64,000 nucleotides of DNA from Synanceia verrucosa. Its lineage: Eukaryota > Chordata > Actinopteri > Perciformes > Synanceiidae. The position numbers were made by a program, and so were the translations under genes. Of the stretch, positions 48,635-62,118 are shown one piece after another; within the stretch, counting starts at the first letter, position 1, and each line of letters opens with the position of its first letter. The notes under the pieces are model-generated. The model worked only from the letters and a program-made list of their open reading frames with translations, made no database searches and was not told where the DNA came from. The stretch covers positions 12,932,454 to 12,996,453 of the forward strand of contig CM056563.1 of NCBI GenBank assembly GCA_029721515.1, in the 5' to 3' direction.

Positions 48635-51600
48635 GTACCTGAACAGGGGCCCAAACAAAACTAAAATACAAAGATTAAGTAATTAAGCTGTTCTCTCCCA
48701 CACAAATTGACCTTAGGAAATGTAAAATAACAAAAACAGAAACAAGGTACAATGAAATTCTACATTAATATTATAATAATATTCAACCAATACATTTTCA
48801 CTACTAAGTATTACTATTAACTACTGTTTGGTATATAAAATGCAAATCAGTATAAATCACATTTTGTTGTCAAATGCCTTGTTTTGTCAGACCTGCAGTC
48901 CAAAGTCCAAAGATATTCAGCATGTCTGTGTAGGTTCTCAGTCATCCAGGTCGAGGGCAATCAAAAAGCGCAAAAAAGAGTCAACCTCAAGCAAGTTGAC
49001 TCTTTTTTGCTCTTTTTGAAGATATTCAGCAATAACATAATACAGCAAATCCTCACATTGGAGAAGCGGTATTTAAGAAATGTTGTTTTTTAATGCTTGA
49101 AAAAACAAATAAATGATTACTTTCATTATCAACAAAACTAAGCAGATATTATCTCACATCTTAGTCAATCCTATATTCAAATCTTTGCTTTGGTAATATG
49201 AACACATGTGCGTCGTGCAAATAAACCTTCTATTTTATTGACATGAATTTGACCTTTGACAGTGGTGTAGTGGTTAGTACTGTCGCCTCACAGCAAGAAG
49301 GTACCGGGTTCGAATTCCGGCACGGGGCCTTTCTGTGTGGAGTTTGCATGTTCTCCCCGTGTCTGCGTCGGTTCTCCCCGGGTACTCCGGCTTCCTCCCA
49401 CCATCCAAAAACATGCATGTGGATTAGGTTAATTGGCTAATTTAAATTGACCGTAGGTGTGAATGTGGGTGTCTGTCTCTATGTGCTCTGCGATGAACTG
49501 GTGACTTGTCCAGGGTGTACCCTGCCTTCCGCCCTAAGACAGCTGGGATAGGCTCCAGCCCCCCCGCGACACTATGAGGATAAGCGGTAGATAATGGATG
49601 GATGGATGGAATTTGACCTGAGGCTGACTTTAATACTTTCCAACTTATGTATGAGCCAGTAAATGTGATCCTCAATTTATGTGTCCCTGGAGAGACGGCG
49701 GGAGGTGGTGGACTGTCATCAGTGACCTGATGCAGGATGTTCCCACACACTCCCATCAGCCACCAAGTGTTCCAGCAGAACATCTGTAGTTTCTGATGTC
49801 GAGAATGTGACTGAAGTGTCTTCAGCAACATTTCACTTTTTCACACTCGCAGGTCTGTTTGTTGGTCCTGATCACAGCTACCGGATCACACTGACGTGTG
49901 TTGTTATTTATTTCCAGTCTGCTAAACTAAGCTAAGCTAAGCTAACCAGATAGGGAAACTTTTTCTGCTTCATCACACAACACTAAATCCATATTTAGGG
50001 AAAAAAATCATAATGTTGTTGTTACATTAGGCAATTTTAAATTGATTTCCAAAACATTAATGGGAAAATAAAACATGTAAAACCAGATTTTGGGAGATCC
50101 TACATGAACTCTGTTTAACCTCACTATCTGACCCTAATGGAGTCCATTTTGGCCTGGTCTGATGCCTGGTCTGGACCCTGACGTACAGCCAATGAGGTCA
50201 AAGGTCATGGGAATGAAGGGTGAATGTTGTGTGAGTACTTGTCATGATGAAAATTATGTTACTGGAGCAAAGTTTACTGAACAGCCACAATCTTTTTCAC
50301 CCATTTTTTCTTCTGGAGATTTGTTATTTTCAGTTAAGGAAACTCTCTTCACTCTCAGCTACTCATTTTCTCTCATATACTGTGCAACACCATTTGTCTC
50401 TCTTACTGTTTTATATAAGAAGAGACAAATATGTTGAGATTCTTCCTCCCTCCCTCTATCAGAAAGCCAGACTTTCAGCTGCTCTATTGCTGACCTCTGA
50501 CCACAGTGAAGATGGAGTACAGGTTTCAGGTCCTGTTATCTTTAGAAACATTCGCCGGGCACAGGACACAAGAATGACTCCTGCCATTTTAATTACAGCT
50601 GTGACAGTACATGCAGATGTTTTTCTCTACGTTTTGATACTACATTTTGATACTCTTCTAGCAGCCATATACAGTCATGGAAAAAATTATTAGACCACCC
50701 TTGTTTTCTTCAATTTCTTGTTAGTTTTAATGCCTGGCTCAACTAAAGGTACATTTGTTTGGACAATTATAATGATAACAACAAAAATAGCTCATGAGAG
50801 TTTAATTTAAGAACTAAGGATTATTCATTTTCCATGGTTTTCTTGATAATAACCAAAATTACTTAAATTCTTACATCAATAGCTATGGCATTGTACCGCC
50901 AAAAACACTACTTTTAAGCATTCCATGCTGTTTCTGTTTGCTTTAAACACATGATACACACAAGAGTTAATACTTGATTGCATAACCATTGTTTTTGATG
51001 ACTGCAGCCATGCGTCTTGGCATGCTCTCCACCAGCTTCTGACATTGTTCTGCTGTCACAGCAGCCCATTCCTGTTGGACAAATTCAAACAAATTTTCTT
51101 TGTTTTTGGGCTTGTGGTTCTCCATTTTGAGTTTGATGATTTTCCACAGGTTTTCAATTGGATTAAGATCTGGTGATTGAGCAGGCCAAGGCATGGTGCG
51201 AATGTTGTGGTTCTCCATCCAGGCTTTAACTGACCTTGCCGTGTGGCAAGGGGCATTGTCTTGTTGGAAAATCCAGTCATTCGAGGCAGGAAAGAGTTTT
51301 CCAGCTGATGGAAGAAGACTGTTTTCAAGGGTAGTCCTGTACTTGACCTGGTTCATTCGGCCTTCACACAATTGCATTTGCCCTGTTCCACTCAGACTGA
51401 AACAACCCCAGATCATGACTGATCCACCCCATGTTTTACTGTAGGGGCAAGACAGTCTGGGTTGTAAGCTTCTCCAGGCTTCCTCCTAACCAGTAAGTTG
51501 GCTGGAGTGGGCATCAATTCAAAATTGGATTCATCACTGAAGAGAACCTTAGCCCAATCATCAACAGTCCAATCCTTGTGGTCTCGAGCAAAGAGTAACC

Positions 51601-53769
51601 GGGCCTTCCTCTGCCTTTCATTGATGAAGGGCTTCTTGCGTGCTCTGTGTGACTTCAAACCAGCTTCAACAAGTCGGTTTCGAACTGTCCTTGCCGAGCA
51701 AGTCACATTTCTCGACAGTGCCCACTCATTTTTAAGGTCCCTGGAGGTCTGACGACGATTCCTGACACAGGAACGGATGAGTGCACGGTCATCTCGTGGG
51801 GTAGAAAGACGTTTCCTGCCACGGCCAGGTAGCAATTTGGTAGTGCCATGTTCAGCTTGTTTTTTTTTGTTGGAATGAACGGCTGTCTTGGAGATCTTCA
51901 GTTTTTCGCTACCTGTCTCTCACTCATGCCAATTTCCAGCAGTGCCAAGATGGCTGCCTTTGTTGCTTCACATAATTCTTTTGTTTTAGGCATTATGTGA
52001 GAGCTGACAACTTCTGAGTTGTGCTACGGCTTGAATGTAAGCAGGAAACCACTCTAGGCCTTTGCATGTGCAGTGCTGCTTGTGACATGAAATGGCCTCT
52101 TATATACCCTGGGAATCAATTAAGCTTAAGAATGTCAAATAGGACATAAAGTATTATGTGACCAGCTGCATTTTTTGTTGTGTTCATTGTATTATACGTT
52201 TAGTGGTACCAGACATTAGAATGAACAAGAAATTGAAGAAAACAAGGGTGGTCTAATAATTTTTTCCATGACTGTATTTGGATCAGTGTAAAAATGTGAG
52301 CGATAAAGCTCTCTGCACTGTTATTGGTTATACCAGTTAGTCTCCAATTCAGGCCTCTGTTGACTATTCTACTGGCAGGCAGCGCAGTGTGTGGGTGTGT
52401 CATGGAGTAAGTGTTCAACAGAAAAGTCATACATGTGCATTTATGTGATGGTAATGTTTGGATGGCTGTGTAGGCACATATCAACAACACATGTATAGAG
52501 TTTAAACACACATAAAAAGACACAGAAAAATCACAGTTTTTAGTGGCAAGATGAAGGGTTAGAAGAGGCCCGTCGAGGGGTTTTCTCACACCCAGTAAAT
52601 CATGTTATTATTCTCTGTCATGGACCAGACTAACCTGAAAGCATTTGTCAGTAATCACCTCATTAATGATTTTCTCCTTCTTCTGCCTGGGTCTACCAAG
52701 TGCATGTATGCATGAAAACACTCAGTAAATACTCTTTAATATTCCCCCAGCCTATCACCACTGCTGTGGACGTTTCCCCTCACCCCATTAACTCTTTGAG
52801 TGCCATTGACATAATAAGATGTCATTCAAAATCCGACGCTTGAATGCCATTGACGGCTTACACAGTCAAAGTGTTATTTCTGCAGTGGGTCGCTGATCAT
52901 GGTCTCCCGCAGCCTGTAAGTCATTTTGAGGCTTCTATGATTTGTAGTCGGGACATAAAGAGTTAATATAAGCCACAGAGATCAAAGCAGGAAGTGAAGA
53001 CAATCATGTTTAGAGAGCAAAAAGGACGGATTCTGGACAAAAAGTGGTGATTTTGGTGAAAGTGGCTTCTACTCTCCTCCAGACAAAACAAGAACGGAAA
53101 AAGGGTAAAAAAAAATAACAGTTTTATATGATGAAATAGAGTCTCTTCTTTCATTTGAGCTATTCAGTGTTTTTAGAGACATAATACAAAATATTCTGTG
53201 GATCTTGAAAAATGACTCAAAATGGGCAAGAAATGCTGGCACAAGGCACTTCCCATTTTAAAAAAACGGCTGGCACTCAAAGAGTTAACTTGTTAACAAT
53301 AAGCATACACATAAAACACACTCCTAACTAACTGCTCCACCATCCAGACACATTCACACTAATCAGTTCATGTCACATGAACATCTGTATCATATACAGA
53401 CCTGTGCCACATGTTGTTGTTAGAGATCATCCAGATTGATTAATTTTCAGTGTAACAAAACTGAACCAGAGATAGGATTTACTGCAGGACTGTTGGATTG
53501 CATTGTATAGTCACACCCAGACACCTATCTACGCTCCTCAGTCCTACCTCAACCAGTCTGTCTTGTGGCCGCAGCCCGGCGTGGTCTGCAGGTGATCCTG
53601 GGTCCAGGGAGCGGATGTACTGTCCAGGCCTGGATCGATCACTGTGGAGGTTGAAGCCATAGCCTGTGTCACACTGAATCAGATGGCACAGACGTGGAAC
53701 GAGCTCGGACGGGTCAACTTGGGGCCGTGACTGGGACTGGGACTGGGCTTCAACCTGGGCAAGAGCCTC
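45044..53769 (-). CDS. slc9a3r2: NHERF2-like PDZ scaffold, 3' part (partial)
   Basis: This scaffold tethers transporters and receptors to ezrin at the apical membrane. Four - strand coding exons join in frame: 53769-53548, 45831-45678, 45432-45314 and 45208-45044, all with GT-AG ends. The first holds a QSQSQSR linker and the PDZ2 start (PRLCHL, the GYGFNLHSD carboxylate-binding loop, GQYIRSLDPGSPA). The second completes PDZ2 (NIEGMRHAEVVAFI, then LLVVDPVTDEHFKR). The third is Ser/Thr-rich. The last carries DPFAEMGLSLSATAAEEK and the ezrin-binding tail APQMDW...YELFSNF; SNF is also a PDZ ligand. The DEHFKR and GLSLSATAAE segments match NHERF2 better than NHERF1. The PDZ1 exon is not seen up to base 64000 and must lie beyond, so intron 1 exceeds 10 kb. 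The second intron is 7.7 kb and full of transposons. Confidence 0.9.
45922..46160 (+). mobile_element. L2/CR1-like LINE fragment (reverse transcriptase end)
   Basis: A + strand frame from 45930 reads LQQLHWLPIQQCIHFKIL, then LITY, the typical end of the reverse transcriptase of L2/CR1/Rex-type LINEs. A frameshift near 45998 then gives ISLNNLPP. It is broken, and sits in an intron of the NHERF gene, opposite strand. Confidence 0.7.
48585..48627. repeat. (CA)n microsatellite
   Basis: About 21 CA units in the NHERF intron. Confidence 0.95.
48911..49031. mobile_element. Small hairpin-ended element with 12-bp TSD
   Basis: AGATATTCAGCA at 48911-48922 and 49020-49031 flanks a 97-bp insert. The insert starts TGTCTGTGTAGGTTCTCAG and ends in a hairpin: 48962-48985 (CAAAAAGCG...GAGTCAAC) pairs with 48995-49018 with one mismatch across a 9-base loop. 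Both ends match a dispersed teleost repeat, so this looks like a short internal-deletion copy that inserted intact. Confidence 0.7.
49245..49619 (+). mobile_element. tRNA-derived SINE with 11-bp TSD
   Basis: The element is 49256-49608, flanked by GAATTTGACCT at 49245-49255 and 49609-49619. Its head has polymerase III promoter-like boxes: TGGTGTAGTGGTTAG (A box type) near 49263 and GGGTTCGAATTCC (B box) near 49306. A conserved body follows, then a (GGAT)n tail. It is the same family as 62852-63214. Confidence 0.88.
50670..52276 (-). mobile_element. Tc1-like transposon, full length with TA duplication
   Basis: The element is 50672-52274 (1603 bp), flanked by TA at 50670-50671 and 52275-52276. 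Its terminal inverted repeats start CAGTCATGG and are identical for 51 bp, then continue imperfectly. It encodes one transposase on the - strand. Near-perfect terminal repeats suggest a fairly recent insertion in the NHERF intron. Confidence 0.95.
50967..51993 (-). pseudogene. Tc1 transposase with two frameshifts
   Basis: Start ATG at 51993 (MPKTKELCEATKAAI), stop at 50967. The N-terminal helix-turn-helix region, then the catalytic DDE core: FSDES, QDNAPCH and NPIENLW. The second Asp and the Glu are separated by 34 residues (DD34E, Tc1 type). Single-base losses break the frame near 51902-51908, just after ERQVA, and near 51426-51431, between APTVKHG and MIWGCF. No active transposase can be made from this copy. 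Confidence 0.92.
52788..53288. mobile_element. piggyBac-type MITE
   Basis: 501 bp including TTAA at 52788-52791 and 53285-53288. Perfect 14-bp terminal inverted repeats CTCTTTGAGTGCCA lie at 52792-52805 and, on the other strand, at 53284-53271. TTAA target and CYCTTTG-type termini are the piggyBac signature. It contains no transposase frame, so it is nonautonomous. It lies 0.26 kb from the PDZ2 exon of the NHERF gene. Confidence 0.9.
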
Positions 53770-56380
53770 CTGGAAGAGAATGACAAAAGTGGGATACTTG
53801 TTTTTCATAGTGGTCAAATATACAAAAATATAAATGCAAAGGTCCTTCCATTAGTTGATTATGACAAAATATGTGAAGCAGAAACCAGAGGAGCTCCATG
53901 GAGAGCAGGGCATGAACAGGTGATTAAAACCTTCAACTGAGTAACTGTATACAGGTCTATGAGACTTCTCTCTTTAGTTATTACCTCAGTAAACATTGTC
54001 AACATGAGTTTTTGGTCTCAGTCACTAGTTTCAAGTCTTCTTCAATACAGCACGATGTTCATTTAGTAAATTATGTTCCCATTATGCTTTAGGGTGTGGC
54101 TGCCTTGTGATGAAAAGGTAGCTAGCACAGCGTTGTCTAGCCCCAGGCTGGGTCTTATCTGCTTTTTCATCACCGTTCATGAAAACTATAACATTTTTAT
54201 CACCTAAAAATGCCTTCGAAACATGAAAAGGCAGAGCAGCCAATATCATTAGCATTTTTTCTCATTGTGGTGAATTTTACTGGATACTTGGAACCTACAT
54301 AACTTTACCAACCGTATGATGTGAACAAAAAACAGCGGGAGGCAAATACTTAGTATGGTAGAGAGGTCTTTTCATTAATTTAAGTCATTCATTGGTTCCT
54401 GAGCAAACAGTAAAAAAAAACATGCATCAAACTGCAAAACACCCTGTCTGATCAGGGCTTTTTTTAAATTCAGATGTACTTCACCCACCTGCTTGGTTTA
54501 AAAAAAAAACAAAAAGAAAAACATGATGGCGTTTGCCAAACTCAAGGATTAAAAACAGCAACACAAACCAATGGGTGACGTCACACTGACTACTTATTGT
54601 ATACAGTCTACGATTGTAAATGAATGCAATTTTACCAAAACACATTCACATCCTTTGTTGATTACAGATGGATTCACTCTCATTCTCTTTAATGCCGTTT
54701 CAATTTAATGCCGACATTCAGCTGCAGAACTCATATTTACCCATCAGAGCGTAGTGAGTCGTATCATTGACAGCTCCAGCAGCCTGGCTGAAGACATTTA
54801 TAGAACCTGTATAATTGTGCCTCAAGCTCTACAATGTGATCACACTGATTTACCACCTACACGCTGGGGAAAAAAATGTGCAGTGAGAGGGATGATAGCT
54901 GTAACCTCAGCTGATATTAGCAGACAGGTAGCGTGGGTGCTGAGTGACTGCATGTGGGTCTACATACGGTGCACAGCACACATTGTGTGCATAGGACAGA
55001 TCTGCAATCACATTACTCAACATGAGAGGTCTATTGTTTTCACTGTATGAGAGTCTTCCATCATGGTTCAGCTTGTTCTTGCTAAAAATACATATGGTGT
55101 ATGTGGGCATGGTGAGAGAGAAAACAAGAGACTGTAGTGTGTAGAGAGGAGAAGAGGGTTTATGATTTAATCTGACAGTTTTAACTTAACATTAATTTGT
55201 ACAAAGACTGTCTCGCCCTCGATCGCCACAACAGCGTCTGCAAATCTACCCCTCTGTTTCAACAATAACACAGATAGCAACATGTATTTTCCAGTAACCT
55301 TTAGGAATTCTTAACAGTAATCTGGACAGCTTTCCCTGAGAAGGAGGAAACGAGAGAGAGAGAGATAATCCCTGAAGATCCACCTTTTCCTGGCTGGAGA
55401 GGAAGTGCCTGGGTTGGGCAGCTGGATTAGATCTTTCAAGGGGGAGGAAAATATATTTTAAATCAAATGCATGAGCATCCTGGGATCTATGCAAAGGAGA
55501 AATGGCAAAAAAGGGAGAGGAGGAGAGGAACAAGCAAGGAGGGTGAGAGTACGTGGGAGGAAGAAAAAATTATAGATGCAGCGAGAAGATTGAGATAGAG
55601 AGTTCAAGAAAAGAAAGAGTGGAGCTAGGAGCATGCAGTAGAGCCCAGAGAAATGTAGCAGGCAGATAAACACAGAAAAATCAAGATGACAGAAGTTTCC
55701 AGTTAGCGACCATGGGGAGGAGAAGAGCTGGCAGTGGAACTCGTCTAACATAAACAGTGAAAGTATCGCAGCTGGGAGTCATTATGTGGGGGAGACGCAA
55801 GTGTCTGCCAATCCAACCTCGGACTGCCTCTCAATGCTTGTCCACACCCCACTAATCACCCCCTGGGGTCTGTGCCATCAATTCAAGTCTCACGCTTTCA
55901 CTTTGTAGAGACATTTTCAATTTGGTCTCTTTGTGCTGTATGTTTGATCCACACAAGCTTAAGTGTGCAAGTGTGTGTCAGCGTTGGAGGGACACCACGA
56001 CCGTGGGTGTCCTCTGCTGTTTATGGATGCATATGCCTGACGGACGGCCTGAAGTCTGTTTAAACTGTGGGTGTTGAAAACACGACATGGTTTTTGTGGA
56101 AAAAAATATTTTGATGGGAGAGAGAGAAAAACAAGATGTAATGTTTTCCGCCTTTGTCAGCAAAGCAGCTTGTCATCAGCAAAGTGGCCGGATATCAGCA
56201 TCCACGCCCAATAGGAGGAGACGCTGTAGAAACTGATGGGAAAATACAGAGGTATCCCTGTTTTGGTCCTGCCTCATGAGTGTTCACATGGAAAATTAAG
56301 CAATAAATCAGAGTGCTTTTTCCAACAGGAAAACAATATGGAATATTTCACACCCACAGCAGAACATTATGGAGTTTGAT

Positions 56381-56421
<41 letters not shown>

Positions 56422-59189
56422 ACCTCTGTGTGACTGTGGCACACTAAGAGGATATGCTGTCAATGGGACAAGTGCCATCCCATGAATTCCTTTAGTTTCC
56501 TGCCACAATCAGCCTTTGTTTCTGTCAGTCTTTGTGTGGGAGAGTACAGTTTACACACAAGACTTGTGTTTGACTCAGCTGTGTTACACAGATTAAACAA
56601 TATTTGCGACAAAATATAATGTTTTGAAACAGAAATTCACACGCAAATATAAGTCGTAATCTATATAGTCTGCTCTTAAAGTTACAGCCTCTAACATGTC
56701 CATTTTGTGGTGGTACCAATGACTTTAATTACAGATAAGTGTCTTTTTAAATCTCACTTTCCATAGGTTGTAGCCTGTGATTTTTCCCAGAAATCACAGA
56801 CACCCAGTTTGTGGACTAAAACTGCAAGTGCAATGCTTTTCATCTTAACGCCTATTTATTTGAATGATTATCAAATGTAGTGAAATACGTAGCCGGATAT
56901 GTTATCTGCTGCTTATTATAGTGCGTACAAACAAGCTGTGGATCTTGCCTCAGACTCACTCGCATCATTTCGACGTGAAATTTTACAGACCTTACTAAGC
57001 TATAATTGGTTTAGCAAATGGTAATTTGAAAAGATTGTCTTAGTGATGGAAAATCAACAGTCACTGTTTGAACTGATCATAATTGAAAAAAATCAGGTCT
57101 GCTTTACAAAACATTAACTTCTACATGCTTTATTTTACATTCTGGCTGGATGATACTTTTATTTGGATTACAAACTGGTTTGTCAACAGGCAATCATACA
57201 TAGGCCAGTACATAATAAAATAAGTTAAACATTGATACCAGTTTCCATGTTTAATTTGTGCGTCTATCTTTGTGTATATTTCCCTCTGCATGCGACCACT
57301 GGCAGTGGCGTTGGCAGTTGATGAAACTAGATCGCAGCTTGTTGAATAATTGAGCGGTGGCCTACTGCGATGGATGGATCATGACCGCTGTTAACCCTTT
57401 CACAGCCAAGGATCATTTGCTCACTGTTGGCCCACAACACAATGAAGTGTGTTTTTTTTGTGTGTGTGTCTTTGAGCTGCTACAAAGAAACTTTAAATCC
57501 AGTGTGTGTGTGCATGCACGCTTGCAAAGGATTTTGTCAACAATGCTCTCACTTGCATGCTTCCCAAAAGGAGATTAACGTAACCTTAATAACCCCATTC
57601 TAGTAAATCAGGAGGTCAAGTTTCCTTTGCAGCTGAGTCAAAAGTTTGCAATTTTTCCTGCTATGTTTGGTTTGCTACAGACAGCTGTGACAAGCACTTC
57701 GAGATTATTAGTTTAACCTGTGCACCTGTGCCTGGATAAATAAATAAAACATTTTCAGTTTGACTCCATGGCCCTAATATAACTTTTTTAATGGCTTTCC
57801 ATAACCCGAATAGAGTTCTTCCATGACCTCAAAAAACTGTATCCCAGTTTGTTAATGTTATTTCTCAGCTTGGAAAAAAAAGCTGCTGCCCACCTTCACA
57901 ATAAAATTAAAAATGCAGCGCTGAATGGAAACTTTGTCGATGTAGCATGACGTCGGTGAGGCACAAATAACAACAGCACGTGGGGCTTTTGCCGGTTGAT
58001 AACCGGTTGTCATGGAGACAACAGTGGAGCCAGTTCCCTTTCTCAGAGACGAGAGGTGCGAGTAGGTGCACAGCAGAGCAGTGACATTTCAGGAGAGCTA
58101 GGTACGTTTTCAAAATTACGTGAGAGAAACAACATATCTCATAAGCTTCATGGAGATTTTCAGAGCCTTGTGTTGCTCTGTGCCTACGTGACAGCACAAT
58201 GTGCAAATTAAGAAAACTGCTGTCTCAAACATTCTGGCCATGACAACTCTACTCTCAAATTGTGAGTGTGTGTGCAGCTGTTTAAGTGTTGCTCAATCAG
58301 AGAGGGATCTGGTTTAGTCAGTGGGCGAGAAGAGGAGTGGGAACAAGAGGGAAAGGAAATGACAGACAGCTGGTTTAAAGCATGAGAGGGATTCAGAGCT
58401 TGTAGAAATGAAATTAAGACGAGGGAAGAGGATGGGGGGAAAAGCCACGAAAGGGAGAAGATAGACAGGAAGACGATGTACGGCATGTGGAGGACAGGAA
58501 AAAAAGGCAGCACCAGGGAAAACACTAGGACTGCCACGAGGTCTTCATGCCCAACAGTTTTTTGCCCCTGGTGTTGTTGCGTAAGAGCGCCGTGATACGA
58601 AGGCTGGCTGTGACCTGACTCTGCTGGGACTGACCTGACCTGAGAAATGCACTAAATAATACTAAAAACATACTTTTCATCTATTCTCCCAACATTTGTA
58701 AATTAACAACAATGATGGTGATGCCAAAAATAATACATATTTCTATTAATGAATATTAATAGACTCATCAGATAAACACATTTATCTGATGAGTCCTTTG
58801 ATTAAAAAAAAGAGTGTTGAACATGTTGAACATAAACACTATTGTGAGGAGCTTATGTAAAATTATGTAAAGGCAGACAGGAATAGAGATGACCGGAGCC
58901 AAACCCACAAAAGTCAAACAAACCACCTCTCATACACTTCCTCCTATCTTTCTGCACTAATCTCATATTCACTTTCACCCTCCTTGTCATGGTATGTCAT
59001 GTCTTTGTTCAACCAGTCTTTAACTCTATCACGTCTATGCTCTGTTGCTATAAAGTACCACACATTATGATGCATCTGCATATAGTCAAATAGTTGCAGA
59101 ATACAATATCTCTGCCTATTTGCATTTAGATGTCAATCTAGATTGTGTGGGTTGTTGGCGAGGCTGATATATTGAGCAGTTATGAGCGG

Positions 59190-59224
<35 letters not shown>

Positions 59225-60725
59225 CTGTCCACACCCCTGTTATCAGTGTGTGGCAGATATCGTTCCTCCCTTGGTTAGGAGGCTAGTGGAAAGAGAAAGA
59301 GAGAGAGAGAGAGGTGATAGCGGTTTTATTTTCTCAGTGTTTTTGAAACAGAAATCCAGTAAGAGTGAAAAATTCAGCAGTATCAGTCAATAATGAAAAT
59401 AAATACAGTATGTATTTAAGTAATAAGTATTTATTCTGGGCCCCAGAGTGCTGTGACATCACAGAGACACAAACATGCTCTGTGGGGGTGGGCCTCATGC
59501 ATAGATGATAACAGGCTTTTTATGTGGCTCAAGACACAGCACAATGAACCAATTAAGATTGATTTTGTTTGCTGCCTCTCTCATACTTTAAACCTTGTTT
59601 GTCAAGAGTTACTTAAGCATCAACAGAACAACAAACAAAGTGTGTGAAGGCCGTGTGGATCGATATGTGGGAACGTTCGCCGGCTCACAGCTGTTGAACA
59701 TTGAAGGGTCTGAACATGTTCAGGAGTGAGAATAACAGCCTGTGGATAAACCTGTGAAAGAGCACAGCTGTGACAGGCTGGCATCTGACCTTTTCAAACT
59801 TGACAACTTGACACCCTTGACGGGTTACTTTGTATTTCCTTTTACAGTGTTTGTCAACGCAGGAGCTGACAGGAAGTGAACTTGGACCAGCGCTGTTGGC
59901 CTGGCAACAGAATGGCAATAAAAATATCTATAGGTGTGCTCAGACAAATATGACAACACACATCTCCACTCTATCGGTAATAATAAGGTATAGCAATGAG
60001 GAACTCTGTTCTCTTTCTCGCTCTCTCTGTTATTTGTCGGCGATGCGCTTGTGTGGGCAGTGATCGATCCTCAGCCTGACCCGGCTGACCTACTCTCCAC
60101 TGATATTCCCACATCCAACAACTGATAGTTACAGAGAACAGGGATAGAGAAGCAGTGTGAGAGTATGTTTTCAAAAGTGACATTATTTGTTATTTATTGG
60201 GATAAACAGTTCTAAGAAGTGACCAAATCCAAGTGTTAATGATTTAAAAAAAGGGGTATTTTAGATATCAGTCCCAGATGATTCAAAGACGGCAGGATTG
60301 TCTTCCCATTTTTTGACTCATTAAGGGCTATAAAAGGAGTGCACTCAGGTTTGGGTTAATACTAGGGCTGAATACATTTATTTTAATTGTGATTAATCAC
60401 ATAATTAAAAAACAACTGTGATGATTCACATTTTTTCTATACGTACTGTATTATGTTATTATATGTTTAAAATTATATTATTTTGCCTTTCACAAGAGTT
60501 TTTTAAGATCGTATTAACAAACAGTGACACTGAGTCTGCAGAGAGAGACAGTCAGGTCAGCGTCATCTCGGTTTACAAGGGCAACATTTGAATATATTAT
60601 CTGCATGGGGAGATAATACACACAGCTGTGTTCAGTCACACACCCCCACACACATTTAATACAATAAGCTTAGTTGTTCATGTCTCTCCTACACCTTACT
60701 AATTCCACACTCTGTTCCTCATCTT

Positions 60726-60726
<1 letters not shown>

Positions 60727-60775
<49 letters not shown>
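60727..60775. repeat. (CA)n microsatellite
   Basis: About 24 perfect CA units. Confidence 0.95.
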
Positions 60776-60777
<2 letters not shown>

Positions 60778-61915
60778 TCCCCACTCATCGTGACCCTTCC
60801 ACATCCTACAGGCCATGTTTTTACTCCAAGAATTTGCTTTTCTCAAACACACACACTGAATCCGGCCCCCTGCATCTTGATGTAACTCAGTTGGTATTCA
60901 AAGGAGGGGGGTTGGAGGAGGTCTTGAACACCAGCTCCAGATGTTAAAAAGTATTACACACTCACTCACACCAATGTACGGTATAGTCACTTAAAAATCA
61001 AATGCATGTAAATGAATAGTTCATTATGAAAATACATGAAATATTCACTTCAAGTAAATAGGAAAGGTTTTGTTAGCTGACGGGTTAAATAAAGGTTTAA
61101 TAAAAGATTTTTGACATTGTTTCAATGCAGCGTCAAATCTACTGCTACTGTTTTCCTTCAGAGAATTATATTGCACATAACCACAAATGTTTTATTGAAG
61201 CATCCTCACTTTTGTCTTGCACCATGCAGAAATCGTGCACAGATGATGAAGTGCTGACTACCTCCAGACAACTCCTGCACTGTGTGCTGTTACATTAAAC
61301 CTGACAGGCAACAGCTTTTCCTCATTATCCTGGACAAACTGAGAAACTGAATCAGAGAACAGGACAAGGACGGGATGTCAGGGAGCCCGATCTGAGCCAT
61401 CATGTCATTTTGTGTTGTTATAACAGAAAAATTAGATGATCATGTTTGGATAGCAGGGCCACAAGGACATGTAAAGAGTAATGTGCTGAACGAGAGATGA
61501 GAACAGTCTTGTTGTGACATTCAGCATCTTTACAACATGATGGAGGAAACACTGAGACTAAGGTTGGAAAAGATGTTTACTGCAGTTGTGGCTCTATTTA
61601 GTGCAACTAGAGTGCAGAGCTTTGTTTCTGCTGCTCTCTCTCTCTCTCAGAAGTGTTTACTCAATTGTGACCCCATGACCTGAAGCCCTGACCCTTCAAC
61701 TGTCATCTCTGTCTGTGGTTTTCCCACACAGATCTCTTTCACTCCTATGCTACAAAGATGCACACGTTTACGCATCTAGAGGATTTTGTATACTCCATCT
61801 TGTTTAGTCTCTGCTGGTGTTTAGATGGCGTTTGTTTGATTTGGCCACCTGTGACACACATGTATTCACACAGCTGATGAAAAAAAAATGTGCACATAAA
61901 CTTGTACCCTGGTGT

Positions 61916-61952
<37 letters not shown>

Positions 61953-62082
61953 CACACAGCCACACACACACACACACACACACACACAGGATAAAACATA
62001 ATCGCTTGTGAATCTTCACACACATTCTTGACACACAAAGACCACCACCACAAGCACACAGACCTCCTCTCTCAAATGTGTT

Positions 62083-62118
<36 letters not shown>

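Noticed and set aside
49256..49320. tRNA gene suggested by A and B box-like sequences
   Set aside because: The sequence is the head of a SINE with a TSD and (GGAT)n tail, repeated at 62852-63214.
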